Numbered from the stretch's first letter, positions 53,638-63,283 are shown. The stretch is DNA of 64,000 bases from DATKYQ01 sp035528415 (GCA_035528415.1 DATKYQ010000035.1:57162-121161), one strand, 5' to 3'. A program made the numbers and translations. The notes: a model not told the origin generated them from the letters alone.

Positions 53638-54807
53638 ATGAAGCGCTGCCGACATAGCTGCGGGTTTTTACCGCTGGTTGGAGTTCTACTCACGCTTGCG
53701 GTTCAAGCGGCGGAACATCCATCGATACCTACAAATCGCAGGCTGGAGGTGGTCAAGCCCAAGAAAGGCTCTTGGGGGGTTCGCCAGCAGATCGAACAGG
53801 CTGGCAAATTGCTCGGCGAGTGGACCATCGTCGTCGCCGGCAGCGAGATCGACGGCCCGCGCCTGGTGGCGCTCGCCCGGCGCAACCCTGAAGAGCCGTT
53901 CGTACGTCTTGTCCGCGAGGAATTGCGCATCCCGGTGGACCTGGCCGATTTTGTTTACTTCTTAGACGACATCCTTGCAGCCGGCAAGCGCGGCCTGCAA
54001 GGCAAGCTTGTATGGGTGTTGCCTGGCCGGGCACGCTCGGCGGGCGTGCTTGTCCATCCAGACGATGTATTTCGCCGCAAGCGGCCACGCCGGTATGGGA
54101 AACGACACAAACGCCTATCCATCGACAAGCCCTCGCCACAGCACGAAATTCAGCCGGCCGCGGACGGGAATTTGCTCGGTCCCGGCTGGGTCACTCGTTA
54201 TAAGAATCCCGTGGGTGACGAGGCCAAACTGGCAGCACTTCGCAAGGTGAATGCCGACTTAGCCGGACGTGTCGCCTCGCTTCTCGACCAGCTTCGCAAG
54301 CAGGGCTGCGAGGTAGGCCTTTACACGACGGTCAGGAACCGCCGGCGCGGCTACCTGATTTACGGATCCTATTTATTGAGCAAGCAGGAGACTTCCAGTC
54401 GGGTGAGAAGAACCGTGCGTCGGCTTGCCCGCCTCAACAAGAAATGGGGCCTGAGAGTTCCCATCCGCTGGAGACACCCCGATGGCTTGAAAGCCACGCG
54501 GGAAGCGGCCCGCCTGATGGCCGAGGCCTACCCCGTTACCTATGCCACCGCTTACGGAGCCCACAAGTCGAGACACTACGACGGCGAGGCGGTAGATTTT
54601 TCAGCCGTCGGCCTGCCGCGCAGCCTGAAGATCGAGGCCCCGGACGGCATGAACAAGACGTTCGATCTTTCCGATCCAAACCAGACCCGTGACGTCAATC
54701 TGACGCCGGAGCTGATCTCCTGGATCGAGCGCCATTTCAAGATGGAGAAGCTCAAATTCGACTATCCCCACTGGAACGACGCGTCTCCCCCGCAAACAGA
54801 CAAATAG
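53638..54807 (+). CDS. Exported M15-like (LAS/hedgehog-fold) peptidase
   Basis: A 389-aa protein with a signal peptide ending 'AVQAAE'. A variable N-terminal half and a basic linker precede a domain with 'SRHYDGEAVDFSAV', the S-x-H-x-x-G-x-A-x-D zinc motif of M15/VanX-type D,D-carboxypeptidases, and 'FDYPHWND' with the last His ligand. It probably trims D-Ala-D-Ala or a related peptidoglycan link. The MEROPS subfamily is uncertain. Confidence 0.7.
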   Translation: MKRCRHSCGFLPLVGVLLTLAVQAAEHPSIPTNRRLEVVKPKKGSWGVRQQIEQAGKLLGEWTIVVAGSEIDGPRLVALARRNPEEPFVRLVREELRIPVDLADFVYFLDDILAAGKRGLQGKLVWVLPGRARSAGVLVHPDDVFRRKRPRRYGKRHKRLSIDKPSPQHEIQPAADGNLLGPGWVTRYKNPVGDEAKLAALRKVNADLAGRVASLLDQLRKQGCEVGLYTTVRNRRRGYLIYGSYLLSKQETSSRVRRTVRRLARLNKKWGLRVPIRWRHPDGLKATREAARLMAEAYPVTYATAYGAHKSRHYDGEAVDFSAVGLPRSLKIEAPDGMNKTFDLSDPNQTRDVNLTPELISWIERHFKMEKLKFDYPHWNDASPPQTDK

Positions 54808-54842
54808 TCAGCAAGTATTATTTGCCCCAGTGCTGATTTTTG

Positions 54843-54870
54843 TTGAAAACTACTCTCATTCGAGTTGAAT
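54843..54870 (+). promoter_or_regulatory. Candidate promoter of the aldolase gene
   Basis: TTGAAA (54843-54848), a 16-nt spacer and TTGAAT (54865-54870), about 57 nt before the ATG. Confidence 0.35.
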
Positions 54871-54927
54871 AGTAGTCATCACGCTGGAAAACCCCTCATA
54901 ACCCAACCGACCGGGGAGGATGACAAG

Positions 54928-56337
54928 ATGGCAACCAGAAAAAAAACCGGCAAGAAAAAGACGCTAAAGAAGACTGCCAAGAAGAAGCCCGCCAAGAAGA
55001 AGCCCGCCAAGAAGAAGACCACCAGGAAGAAACCCGCTCCCAAGCCGCGCGCAACACGGATGTATGTCAGCGACTTCGACAGGGCCCTGCGGTTAGGTCG
55101 ACCGCCCAACGTGGCCGCACTTTTTCCCAATTCGCGCGCTTTATTAGTCAGCGGCAAGGTCATCGACCGGGCCATGCTGGCAAGAGGCAACTCGATCGCC
55201 ATGGCTGCCAACGGCCGCAACAGCTTCGTCATCCGTGGAGTACTGCGCGCGGCCCAGCGGGCCAACTCCGCTCTGATAATCGAGATTGCAAGATCCGAGG
55301 GCGGGGCCAACCCCTACTGCGCGGTGAACTACTGGAACATCGCCAGGCAGGTGGACGCCGCCATGAACGAGATGAAGATCACGGTACCGGTTGCCATCCA
55401 TGCCGATCACTACGGGCTCAAGAAGCCCGAGGATTTGGCGCCGGCGCGGGTCGAAATTCCCACCCTGTTCGAGAGCGGACTGACCTCGATTGCCATAGAC
55501 GCCTCGCACATGCCGGAGGACCAGAACCTGCTTGCCAATCTGGACCTCAACCAGTACATTCCCGATTGGGCCGGGCTGGAGACTGAAGTGGGCGAGATCA
55601 AGGGCCAGGAAGGCCTGTCGACCGCCGAGGAAGCTCTCTTCTTGATCAGGGGGTTGAACGCCCACGAGATCTTCCCCGACTGGATTGCCTTAAACAACGG
55701 CAGCAGCCACGGCATCCAGGCCAGCGATCTTGGCATCCAGGTCGATCTGACCGCCGAGATCCACGAGGCCCTGACGCCTTACGAGGTGTCCGGCGCCCAG
55801 CACGGAACATCAGGAAACAACTCAGACAGGCTCAGGGCCATTGCTAAAAGAACCCGCACCACCAAGGCCAACGTGGCCACCGCTTTACAGATGGTCTCCT
55901 GGGGCGTCGAGGTCGACGACTACGGCAATGCCCAGATGGACGAGCAAGGACGTCTGATCAAGATACCCGGCCAGGGAATGAACGAAGAGATGTGGGCCGA
56001 GATGATGTCCTATGCAGACTCTCACGGCTTGGCCGGAGGCAACACAAAGAAACTGAACCTACCCTTCGAAAACAAGCTGCTGGGGCAACCCAGCCGTTTC
56101 CGCGATCGGATGGTAGAGCGGGTCGAGGACTTCGCTTACAACATGATGGTCAACGTGTTCGCCGCCAGGGACACGGCCGGTTTGGCCGTGGATGTCATCC
56201 TCGAGACCGGATCTTACGATCCGGGCACCAAGGCACGGCGCATCGAGAACCCTGCCGAATGGACGCGGGAACGAATCACAAGGCCAGCCGCAGGCATTCA
56301 ATCCAACAAGGGCCCCGCCGGAAATTTCGACGATTGA
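54928..56337 (+). CDS. Class II fructose-bisphosphate aldolase-like protein with histone-H1-like lysine tail
   Basis: A 469-aa protein. Residues 2-40 contain 19 Lys, with A/T/K/P repeats such as 'KKTAKKKPAKKK', as in histone H1 or AlgP tails. The rest is a class II aldolase: 'AIHADH' (156-161), 'DASH' (191-194), 'VGEIKG' (221-226), 'NGSSHG' (257-262) and 'QHGTSG' (291-296), with zinc-site His residues present. It would cleave fructose-1,6-bisphosphate or a related ketose phosphate. The tail suggests DNA, RNA or polyphosphate binding, an inference. GGGGAGG before the ATG. Confidence 0.8.
   Translation: MATRKKTGKKKTLKKTAKKKPAKKKPAKKKTTRKKPAPKPRATRMYVSDFDRALRLGRPPNVAALFPNSRALLVSGKVIDRAMLARGNSIAMAANGRNSFVIRGVLRAAQRANSALIIEIARSEGGANPYCAVNYWNIARQVDAAMNEMKITVPVAIHADHYGLKKPEDLAPARVEIPTLFESGLTSIAIDASHMPEDQNLLANLDLNQYIPDWAGLETEVGEIKGQEGLSTAEEALFLIRGLNAHEIFPDWIALNNGSSHGIQASDLGIQVDLTAEIHEALTPYEVSGAQHGTSGNNSDRLRAIAKRTRTTKANVATALQMVSWGVEVDDYGNAQMDEQGRLIKIPGQGMNEEMWAEMMSYADSHGLAGGNTKKLNLPFENKLLGQPSRFRDRMVERVEDFAYNMMVNVFAARDTAGLAVDVILETGSYDPGTKARRIENPAEWTRERITRPAAGIQSNKGPAGNFDD
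54972..55020 (+). repeat. 15-bp tandem repeats encoding the lysine tail
   Basis: About three copies of a GCC-AAG-AAG-AAG-CCC unit give the 'AKKKP' peptide repeats near the start of the aldolase gene. Confidence 0.7.
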
Positions 56338-56359
56338 TCCGAAGAAAGCTGGAAGTTAT

Positions 56360-56641
56360 CTACTTGCCGCTGAAGTAGTCCACTGTATCCAACATGCAGG
56401 CCTCGTTCTTCTCGACCCAGAAGCCGTCCTTGTCCCTGCTGTCGGCAAACTCGACGCACTCGTTTGTGCACGGCTCCCTGGCGGCCCAGGTTTTCTGTCC
56501 GCCCAATGTTCTTTTGTACGGCACCAAGGCCTTCTTGCAGCATTCGTAGCAAGCGTCGTGCACAGAATAGCACCCGAGGTAGTAGCATGACGTCGACAGC
56601 ATGACTACCAGTGACACAATCAGAAAACGGACTATTCTCAT
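56360..56641 (-). CDS. Small Cys-rich lipoprotein
   Basis: A 93-aa protein with a lipoprotein signal (Cys19 after 'LSTS'). The mature part has seven more Cys (24, 31, 34, 35, 58, 62, 82), including 'ACYECCKK' and 'CTNEC', which should form disulfides or bind a metal. GAGGAG lies about 6 nt before the ATG. Same strand as the radical SAM gene, 11 bp downstream of it. No family recognised. Confidence 0.6.
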   Translation of the reverse strand: MRIVRFLIVSLVVMLSTSCYYLGCYSVHDACYECCKKALVPYKRTLGGQKTWAAREPCTNECVEFADSRDKDGFWVEKNEACMLDTVDYFSGK

Positions 56642-56652
56642 TGCAACTCCTC

Positions 56653-58059
56653 TCAGGATCTCCGGACAAGTGCTTCCATCGGCCGCAACTTGTTTAGGTA
56701 GTCTTCGAGTTCACCCAATCCCCGCTTGACTATGCGCCTTCCAAAATAGCGCAGAACACCCGTGGCCAGGCGAAAGTGCATGAAGGCGTTGACGTAGGAA
56801 GGGGCAGAATAGAATTGCCTCCAGGCCTCCATGGCGGCTTTTTGCAGTTGGTACATGCTCATCCCGGCCGGCTCGTAAACGACGTGAAAGGAATCGTACA
56901 GGCCCCAGTCACGCGTGAAAAGCCTATCGTCCAGGCGCTCGAAGGTGCGTGTGCCGGGCAACGGCGTGAGGATCGAAAACTGGGCGGTATTGATGCCCTG
57001 TTTTTTCGCAAAGTCTACCGTGGCCTCTATCGTCTCTACGCTGTCCTCGTCCGCGCCCAGCACGAACATTCCATGCACGCGGATGCCCCTCTTGTGGAAT
57101 TGCCGTACACAGTTTTCGATGTCCCCGACCGTCTGGCTCTTGTTGAAGCCCTTCAGCGCGGCCGGGTTGACCGACTCCAGGCCGACGTATACCTGGGTGC
57201 AGTTGGTATCGCGCATCAGGTCGAGCAACTCAGCGTCCTTGGCCGCGTGAACCGTGACCTGCGTGTACCAGCGCATCCGCCGACCAAGATTGCGACGCTT
57301 CATCATTCCAAGCAGTTCCCTGGCCGCGCGGCGCCTGCCTGCGAAGTTATCGTCCACGAAGAAGATGCGCTTGCCGATGGGCAGAAGGTGCTCTTCGAGT
57401 TCATGCAAGATGAGCTCGTTGCTCCGGCGACGGAAACAGCGCCCGAACATCGAGACCACCGAGCAGAAGTCACAGTCGTGGGGACAACCACGGGAGGTAG
57501 CGATGGGTATGTGCTTCAGCTTCTGGTAGCCGGATATCAGGCTAAAGTCGGCGAACGGCAGCGAGTCGAGATCGGGTTCGAGCGGACGATCCGGATTGTG
57601 GCGTTTGAGATCTCCTTCCCGGTATGAAAGCCCGCGCACGTCGGCCAGGCTGCCTTCACCCTGGAGAACATCTACCAACTCGGTCAGGGTATGCTCACCT
57701 TCGCCTCGCACGACGTAGTCTGCGTAATCCAGGCCTTCGTCGGGCAGGAAGCTGACATGAGGCCCGCCGAGCACTACCGGGATTTTCCGCCGGGAAATCT
57801 TATTGGCCCTGCGGATCCATTTGATAATGTCGTAGGCATCCGGCGCGCTGGGCGTCAGTGTGGATATGCCGATCAGGTCTGATTTGAGTATCTCGAGGCC
57901 ATGCTGCCAGATGTTCTCGAGTTGAGGAACGTAGACTTTAACATCGTGTCCCTTTTGCTTCAAAAGCGCCGCCATAATAGGCAGGCCCAGGCGAGGAATT
58001 ACAAATTGCTGAAAAACATTGTAGGTGGCCGGCCTGGCCTCGATAAGAGAGATTCTCAT
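56653..58059 (-). CDS. B12-binding radical SAM protein
   Basis: A 468-aa protein with an N-terminal cobalamin-binding domain ('QQFVIPRLGLPIMAALLKQKGHDV', 'DLIGISTLTP', 'VVLGGPHVSFLPDEGLDYADYVV' as separate blocks) and a radical SAM domain with 'CPHDCDFC' (CxxxCxxC), followed by a C-terminal DUF4070-like part. Such proteins often methylate or rearrange lipids (for example HpnJ-, HpnR-like). The substrate is not clear. ATG 58059 chosen, with a Lys/Arg start. Confidence 0.82.
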   Translation of the reverse strand: MRISLIEARPATYNVFQQFVIPRLGLPIMAALLKQKGHDVKVYVPQLENIWQHGLEILKSDLIGISTLTPSAPDAYDIIKWIRRANKISRRKIPVVLGGPHVSFLPDEGLDYADYVVRGEGEHTLTELVDVLQGEGSLADVRGLSYREGDLKRHNPDRPLEPDLDSLPFADFSLISGYQKLKHIPIATSRGCPHDCDFCSVVSMFGRCFRRRSNELILHELEEHLLPIGKRIFFVDDNFAGRRRAARELLGMMKRRNLGRRMRWYTQVTVHAAKDAELLDLMRDTNCTQVYVGLESVNPAALKGFNKSQTVGDIENCVRQFHKRGIRVHGMFVLGADEDSVETIEATVDFAKKQGINTAQFSILTPLPGTRTFERLDDRLFTRDWGLYDSFHVVYEPAGMSMYQLQKAAMEAWRQFYSAPSYVNAFMHFRLATGVLRYFGRRIVKRGLGELEDYLNKLRPMEALVRRS

Positions 58060-58153
58060 CTTCACAGGGCCTCGTAAACTGATTTTCGGCGAAGCTACCA
58101 AGACCGCAATCTGCTGTCAATATTACAAAGCCCGTGGAATCAAGCGCGTCTTT

Positions 58154-58162
58154 TGCTATGAT
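58154..58162 (+). promoter_or_regulatory. Extended -10 element of the amidohydrolase gene
   Basis: TGC-TATGAT (58154-58162), 7 nt before ATG 58170; no ribosome site, so a leaderless mRNA is likely. Confidence 0.45.
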
Positions 58163-58169
58163 ACCATCG

Positions 58170-59828
58170 ATGGCAGAAAGCGCCTGTTCCAGTTCGTCAT
58201 CGATCGGGGCTGATCTGGTCCTGCGCGGCGGTGTGATCATCACTCTTGACCCCGCGCGCCCGACCACCGAGGCACTCGCCGTGCGGGGTGACAGAATCAC
58301 CGCCCTGGGCGGCAGCGACGAAATCGAGAAGTATATCTCGTCCGCAACGACCATGATCGATCTTGCCGGGCGTCTCGTTGTTCCCGGATTCATCGAGGGC
58401 CATGCCCACTTCATGGGCTTGGGTGAGTCGCTCATGCAACTCGACCTTGCAGCCGTCCGGAACTTTGACGAAATCGCCGAACTTGTCTTCCAAGAAGCTG
58501 CCGGGCTGCAACCCGGCCAGTGGATCCAAGGGCACGGTTGGCACCAGGAAAAATGGGAAAGAACTCCAGAGCCCTCAGTCGACGGCATTCCCTGTAACCC
58601 GCGCCTGAACGAAGCGGCTCCTCATAACCCGGTATTTCTCGTGCATGCCAGCGGTCATATGGGGTTGGCCAACGCCGCGGCCATCGAGACGGCCGGCGTC
58701 GACTCGGCCGACGGTATCTTCCGGGAAGAAGCCATGCAGGCGATATTTGGCGCCATCCAGGCTTCACGGAGGAGCCTGAACAAGCAGGAGTCCGACGCCC
58801 ATCACCAAAGGGCCGCGAAACTGGCCTTGCGCGAGTGCCTTTCGAAGGGAATCACCAGTTTTCAGGATGCAGGTTCCAGTTTCGAAGAAATCGAATTCTT
58901 CAAGCGCCTGGCCGAAAAAGATCTTCTCGGCCTGCGTCTGTGGGTGATGATCTCGGAGGACAACCCTGCGCTCGAGGAGAATCTCGAGCTATACCGGATT
59001 GTGAGTGGCGGCAATAAACACCTGAGCGTCAGGGCCATAAAGCGCCATGCCGACGGTGCACTCGGCACCCACGGCGCCTGGTTGATCGAACCTTACGCCG
59101 ATCTGCCGGCCAGCCGAGGCATGAACACGACTCCGCTGGAAGAAATTGCCCGCACAGCCAGACTGGCGCATGAGCATGGCTTTCAGCTATGCACCCACGC
59201 CATCGGCGACCGGGCCTGCCGCGAGGTGCTCGATGTCTACGAGAAAATCTTTTCGCAAAATCCACAGGCGAACGATCTGCGCTGGCGCATCGAGCACGCC
59301 CAGCACCTGTCAGCGCTTGACGTGCCCCGTTTCGCGCGCCTGGGCGTCACGGCCTCGATGCAGGGCGTCCACTGCGTCTCGGACGCCCCCTGGGTGAGAA
59401 AACGTCTCGGTGAACCGCGTGCCAGGGAAGGCGCCTACGCCTGGCGCAGCCTGCTGGATTCGGGCGCCCTGCTGACTAACGGCAGCGACGCGCCCGTAGA
59501 GAATGTGGATCCCGTGGCCGGCTTCCATGCCCTGGTCACCCGCAGAACCAGGGACGGTAATGTATTTTTCCCCCAGCAGCGCCTGACACGCAGTGAGGCC
59601 CTGAGGGCTTGCACGCTGTCTGCCGCCCGCGCCGCGTTCGAGGAGAACGACAAGGGCTCGCTGGAGCCCGGCAAGCTGGCCGACATGGTGATACTCTCGC
59701 ATGACATCATGAGCGTGCCCGAGGATCAGATATTGCAGACCCGCATCATGCTGACCATCCTCGGCGGGCGGGTCGTCTACCGCGCCGGGAGCGAGTACGG
59801 AAATACGTTAGGCCGAAATCACCGTTGA
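58170..59828 (+). CDS. YtcJ-like amidohydrolase
   Basis: A 552-aa protein with the amidohydrolase metal sites: 'EGHAHF' (H-x-H), 'CTHAIGDRA' and 'NGSDAPV' (the catalytic Asp). 'GMNTTPLEEI' and 'RIEHAQHL' are also typical of the YtcJ family. It hydrolyses an N-acyl or related bond; the substrate is unknown. Upstream in-frame ATG 58158 and GTG 58134 exist; I prefer 58170 because of the -10 element 7 nt before it. Confidence 0.83.
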   Translation: MAESACSSSSSIGADLVLRGGVIITLDPARPTTEALAVRGDRITALGGSDEIEKYISSATTMIDLAGRLVVPGFIEGHAHFMGLGESLMQLDLAAVRNFDEIAELVFQEAAGLQPGQWIQGHGWHQEKWERTPEPSVDGIPCNPRLNEAAPHNPVFLVHASGHMGLANAAAIETAGVDSADGIFREEAMQAIFGAIQASRRSLNKQESDAHHQRAAKLALRECLSKGITSFQDAGSSFEEIEFFKRLAEKDLLGLRLWVMISEDNPALEENLELYRIVSGGNKHLSVRAIKRHADGALGTHGAWLIEPYADLPASRGMNTTPLEEIARTARLAHEHGFQLCTHAIGDRACREVLDVYEKIFSQNPQANDLRWRIEHAQHLSALDVPRFARLGVTASMQGVHCVSDAPWVRKRLGEPRAREGAYAWRSLLDSGALLTNGSDAPVENVDPVAGFHALVTRRTRDGNVFFPQQRLTRSEALRACTLSAARAAFEENDKGSLEPGKLADMVILSHDIMSVPEDQILQTRIMLTILGGRVVYRAGSEYGNTLGRNHR

Positions 59829-59885
59829 TTCACTGTCTCGATTCTGCTCTGATGATCTTCATCTCTATTTTCAAAGGAGAACGCC

Positions 59886-60230
59886 ATGCCTTTCATTCGC
59901 GTTGAAACCAATGTTCCGCTGGGCCGGGAAGATAAACAGAAATTCATCAAGAAATTCTCTGGCGCTGCCGCCGACATACTGGGAAAGCCCGAAAGCTACG
60001 TAATGGTCGCCCTGGATGCCGAGAAGGCGCTCCTGTTCGGGGGAACGAACGAACCGGCGGCCCATGTCTCGCTGGGCAGTATCGGGCTGGCCAAGGAGAC
60101 CTGTCCCGACCTGTCTGCAAAGCTGTGTACGCTACTGGAGTCCGAACTCTCGATCCCCCAGAACAGAATCTACATAGACTTCAGGGATCTCGAAGGGAAG
60201 ATGTTCGGCTTCAACGGCAAGACCTTCTAG
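59886..60230 (+). CDS. MIF/tautomerase-superfamily protein
   Basis: A 114-aa protein that starts Met-Pro ('MPFIRVETN'), so Pro1 of the tautomerase fold is exposed after Met removal. 'AAADILGKPESYVMVAL' and 'RIYIDFRDL' match the macrophage-migration-inhibitory-factor family, with the usual length. It may act as a keto-enol tautomerase. GGAG before the ATG. It overlaps the convergent methyltransferase by 4 bp. Confidence 0.88.
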   Translation: MPFIRVETNVPLGREDKQKFIKKFSGAAADILGKPESYVMVALDAEKALLFGGTNEPAAHVSLGSIGLAKETCPDLSAKLCTLLESELSIPQNRIYIDFRDLEGKMFGFNGKTF

Positions 60231-60799
60231 GCTGCAAGGCGTTTTGACAGCAGGGCGCTTCGGCTCTGCATACAGCCGGGCGGAGCCTCAGAAGCAAATC
60301 CCGAGTTTTTCGCAGTCTCCAGGGTTTTTTCGAACTCCTGTGCCGAAACGTGACCCTTTGGCTCCACCACCAGGAGCTTGCCACCCGGCTTCAGAGCAGC
60401 CAATAGCTCCCGGAAGAACGCGGCTGTGTCGGGCACCTCGTGAACAACGTACAATGCTGCCGCGAAATCCACCTGACCCACGAGATCTGATATGCCCAAG
60501 TCGGTTCCCACAACCAGACGGGGATCGATTCTGTCTTGCAGACCGGCCCGGCGCGCTCTTTTCATGAGTTTGTCCAGCATCTTCTGCTGGACCTCCAGCG
60601 CCACCACCCTGCCCCGCGGCCCCACCATGCGGGCCAGAGGCAAGGTGAAGAACCCCATGGCCGGTCCGGGCTCGAGAACGGTCATTCCCTCCCGGACGAA
60701 CGGAGAAAAAAGCTTCTTGGGGTTTTCGAAAAGCTTCCTGAACGGACTCAGCAGCAGGTATCCGATGATGGGAGGGCATACGTGTTCGGCCATGGACAT
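60227..60799 (-). CDS. Class I SAM-dependent methyltransferase
   Basis: A 190-aa protein with motif I 'VLEPGPAMGFFTLPLA' and a 'VVALEVQQKM' acidic end of strand 2. A later 'LYVVHEVPD' and 'LKPGGKLLVVEP' complete the Rossmann-fold signatures. The substrate is unknown. GAGG is before the ATG. Confidence 0.78.
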   Translation of the reverse strand: MSMAEHVCPPIIGYLLLSPFRKLFENPKKLFSPFVREGMTVLEPGPAMGFFTLPLARMVGPRGRVVALEVQQKMLDKLMKRARRAGLQDRIDPRLVVGTDLGISDLVGQVDFAAALYVVHEVPDTAAFFRELLAALKPGGKLLVVEPKGHVSAQEFEKTLETAKNSGFASEAPPGCMQSRSALLSKRLAA

Positions 60800-60946
60800 T
60801 GTCCTCAGCTCGCCGGTCGAGGTTCCGGCTGTTCGGGTTCATCTTCGTCGATGTGTTTTCTCATGTAGACCCAAAGTGAAGGAACGGGGACAGAGTGCAA
60901 TTCAAGTTACAGTATCTCAGCTTTTCGATCTTGCTTTTCTGTCTGG

Positions 60947-63184
60947 TCAATCGGACACGGGCTCTTTGACGGCGATGAGCCTGTTGTACAGCAGCAAGCC
61001 GATGATTGTGACCACTCCGATGGCGGTGAATATCAGCCACAGGGTGCGCGGCTGATTCATCTCGTCGACGAATTTGACATACAGATCGGCACCGACCACA
61101 CTGCCGATGCTCGAGCCGATTACACCGTAAAGAAACAGATAGCCCATATACATGGCCACCCGCGACTTGGGCGCTGTCTGACCTACATAAGAGATGAACT
61201 TCGGATGGGCGGTCATCTCGCCGATCGAGAAAATCACTATTCCCAACATGAAAACCCAGATATCTGTCGAAATGGCCAGGATCGCCATGCCGATGGTTGC
61301 CATGCCGATCCCGACAATCATGGTCGGCAGAGCCTTGGTTTTCTTGACCAGCGTCGAAACAACCAGCTGCAGGAGGATGATCGTAAAGGCGTTTATTACC
61401 GTGACGACCTCGACATCGAAACGCCAGGTGAAGTCGAAGCCGATTGCCGCAATGACACTATTGACCGCCCGATTGAGGCTGGTCGGATCGACATAGGCTT
61501 GCACGTACCACAGGACCGAATCGAACATTTGGAAATACAACACCCAGAAGCCCGAGTAGATTATAATCATCAGCAGGAACTTGACGTGATCTTTGAATCG
61601 GCTCATTTCGTCGTAGTCGATTGCGTACAACGACAGCACCGTCAAGCTCAACAGGCTGCATAGAACGCGGGCGAACAGCGACAGGCCGGGCAGCAACCAG
61701 ATCGGCAAGTATAAGAAAGCAAGCGCAAAAAATACATAGGACAGCTTTCCGGTCAGGCCGGCCGCCTGGAAGGCCGCCGCCCGGCGCTGAACGATCAAGC
61801 TGCATAATAACAACAGGCCCACAAAGACCAGCAAGAAAGGATGCTTGTTGGCCTTCCCGGCCAGTTCGTCGATCTTGCTCACCTTGAGCGCGGCCAGCCG
61901 AGGGTCGGACTGTAACCGTTTTTGAAGTTCAGTGCGGTTTTTCTGGTAAGTCTTGTAATCACGAATTACCAGGCCTACCCGGCCGCTGGAGCGGTCTTGG
62001 ATTTCGAAGGCGCCGGCGGTCGAGTAGAACTCGACTTCCAGAATTGTTTTTTGCACGGCATCGTCGCGAAAGCGGCCAAGATCCTTGATCGACACCGGCC
62101 CGAGAAAACCGACTTCAGTCATGAAGCCGGCCAACTCGGTCGCGTATTCATCCAGCCTGTCGGGATTGTAGAAGGACAACACCGCCCATGGCCGGGAACA
62201 CCTGACCGTTAGAAGCTCAGCCAACACAAGGCCGGTATTGTATTGGGTATACAGCCGGGCGATTTGCTCCGGGCCGATATCCGGTTTGTCGCACTTGAAC
62301 TCGAAGTTGTAAAATTCCGCTCGGCACAAGTTCGGCTCGCCGTATACCACCAGTTTGCTGTTCTCCGTGGGATATACCCGGGCTGCAAAGGTGTGATTGA
62401 CGCCTTCGGATTGGCTGAACTTCCAGCCGCCATAACCCAGAAAGACCGCAAATATCAGCAATACCAGAACAACACCCCTGATAGATTGACGCATCCAGGC
62501 CAGCAGCAAGATGAACGGGCTGTAGATAATCTCGAAGGCATTCGCCAAGGTTTGCAGCAGACTGGCTTTTTCTTTGGCGTCGTCCTCCTTGGGTTTAGGA
62601 GGTTCCTTGAAGACAAAAATGGTAGGCAGCAGCATTGCCCCGGTACCGATCGCCGAGGCGATGATTACCCATTCCCAGCCGATGTTATCTCTGAGAAACG
62701 GCACCAGGATCAGCGGAAAAAGAAAAGCTCCCAGATTGATCGACCAGTAGAATATTCCAAAACCGATAGTCGAATTGCTCTCATCGGTGCAACGCGCAAT
62801 CGTGCCGGAAATAATCGGTTTGAAAGTCCCGGCCCCGATACCCATGACAACCAGCGACAGAAACACGGCCGCGTAGCCGGTATTCTGGCTGACCAGAAAA
62901 TAGCCTCCACCTAGCAGAGAAAACGCAATCATCAGCATTCGACGGTAACCGAAACGGTCGGCCAGAGCGCCCGACAGAATGGGCAAGAAATACAACAGCG
63001 GCTGAATGGTGCCCTTGATCAGCCCGACGTCTTGCTTTGCGAACCGCAGCACGTCGACCATGTAGACCGAGAGGACACTCATCATGCCGTAGTAGGAGCC
63101 ACGTTCGAAGAATTCGAACATGACAACCAGCCAGAATAGCCTGGGAAACTTACTTCGGACCTCGGCCTTTTGATCTTCTGTCAA
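60947..63184 (-). CDS. POT/PTR2-like MFS peptide transporter with large central insertion
   Basis: A 745-aa membrane protein. The first half has 'FERGSYYGMM' (26-35) as in proton-coupled oligopeptide transporters, and 'GIGAGTFKPIISG' (115-127). Between residues about 235 and 530 there are extra helices and a soluble domain of about 190 residues (257-447). The second six-helix half follows, with 'GEMTAHPKFISYVG'. Family members are usually 450-550 aa, so the insert accounts for the excess. TTG start with GGAG 7 nt upstream. Confidence 0.75.
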   Translation of the reverse strand: MTEDQKAEVRSKFPRLFWLVVMFEFFERGSYYGMMSVLSVYMVDVLRFAKQDVGLIKGTIQPLLYFLPILSGALADRFGYRRMLMIAFSLLGGGYFLVSQNTGYAAVFLSLVVMGIGAGTFKPIISGTIARCTDESNSTIGFGIFYWSINLGAFLFPLILVPFLRDNIGWEWVIIASAIGTGAMLLPTIFVFKEPPKPKEDDAKEKASLLQTLANAFEIIYSPFILLLAWMRQSIRGVVLVLLIFAVFLGYGGWKFSQSEGVNHTFAARVYPTENSKLVVYGEPNLCRAEFYNFEFKCDKPDIGPEQIARLYTQYNTGLVLAELLTVRCSRPWAVLSFYNPDRLDEYATELAGFMTEVGFLGPVSIKDLGRFRDDAVQKTILEVEFYSTAGAFEIQDRSSGRVGLVIRDYKTYQKNRTELQKRLQSDPRLAALKVSKIDELAGKANKHPFLLVFVGLLLLCSLIVQRRAAAFQAAGLTGKLSYVFFALAFLYLPIWLLPGLSLFARVLCSLLSLTVLSLYAIDYDEMSRFKDHVKFLLMIIIYSGFWVLYFQMFDSVLWYVQAYVDPTSLNRAVNSVIAAIGFDFTWRFDVEVVTVINAFTIILLQLVVSTLVKKTKALPTMIVGIGMATIGMAILAISTDIWVFMLGIVIFSIGEMTAHPKFISYVGQTAPKSRVAMYMGYLFLYGVIGSSIGSVVGADLYVKFVDEMNQPRTLWLIFTAIGVVTIIGLLLYNRLIAVKEPVSD

Positions 63185-63277
63185 ATTCTTCTCCGATATG
63201 ACTTGTGGCTTTTACAAAGGAAGAACATATAAAGGGGCACGGTTTCAACTAATTAACTTGCTTATGAACCGGAGGGG

Positions 63278-63283
63278 TTGACT
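63278..63283 (+). promoter_or_regulatory. Possible -35 of the toxin-antitoxin operon
   Basis: TTGACT 50 nt upstream of the antitoxin ATG. The -10 seen at 17 nt (CATGGT) is poor, so this is tentative. Confidence 0.25.
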
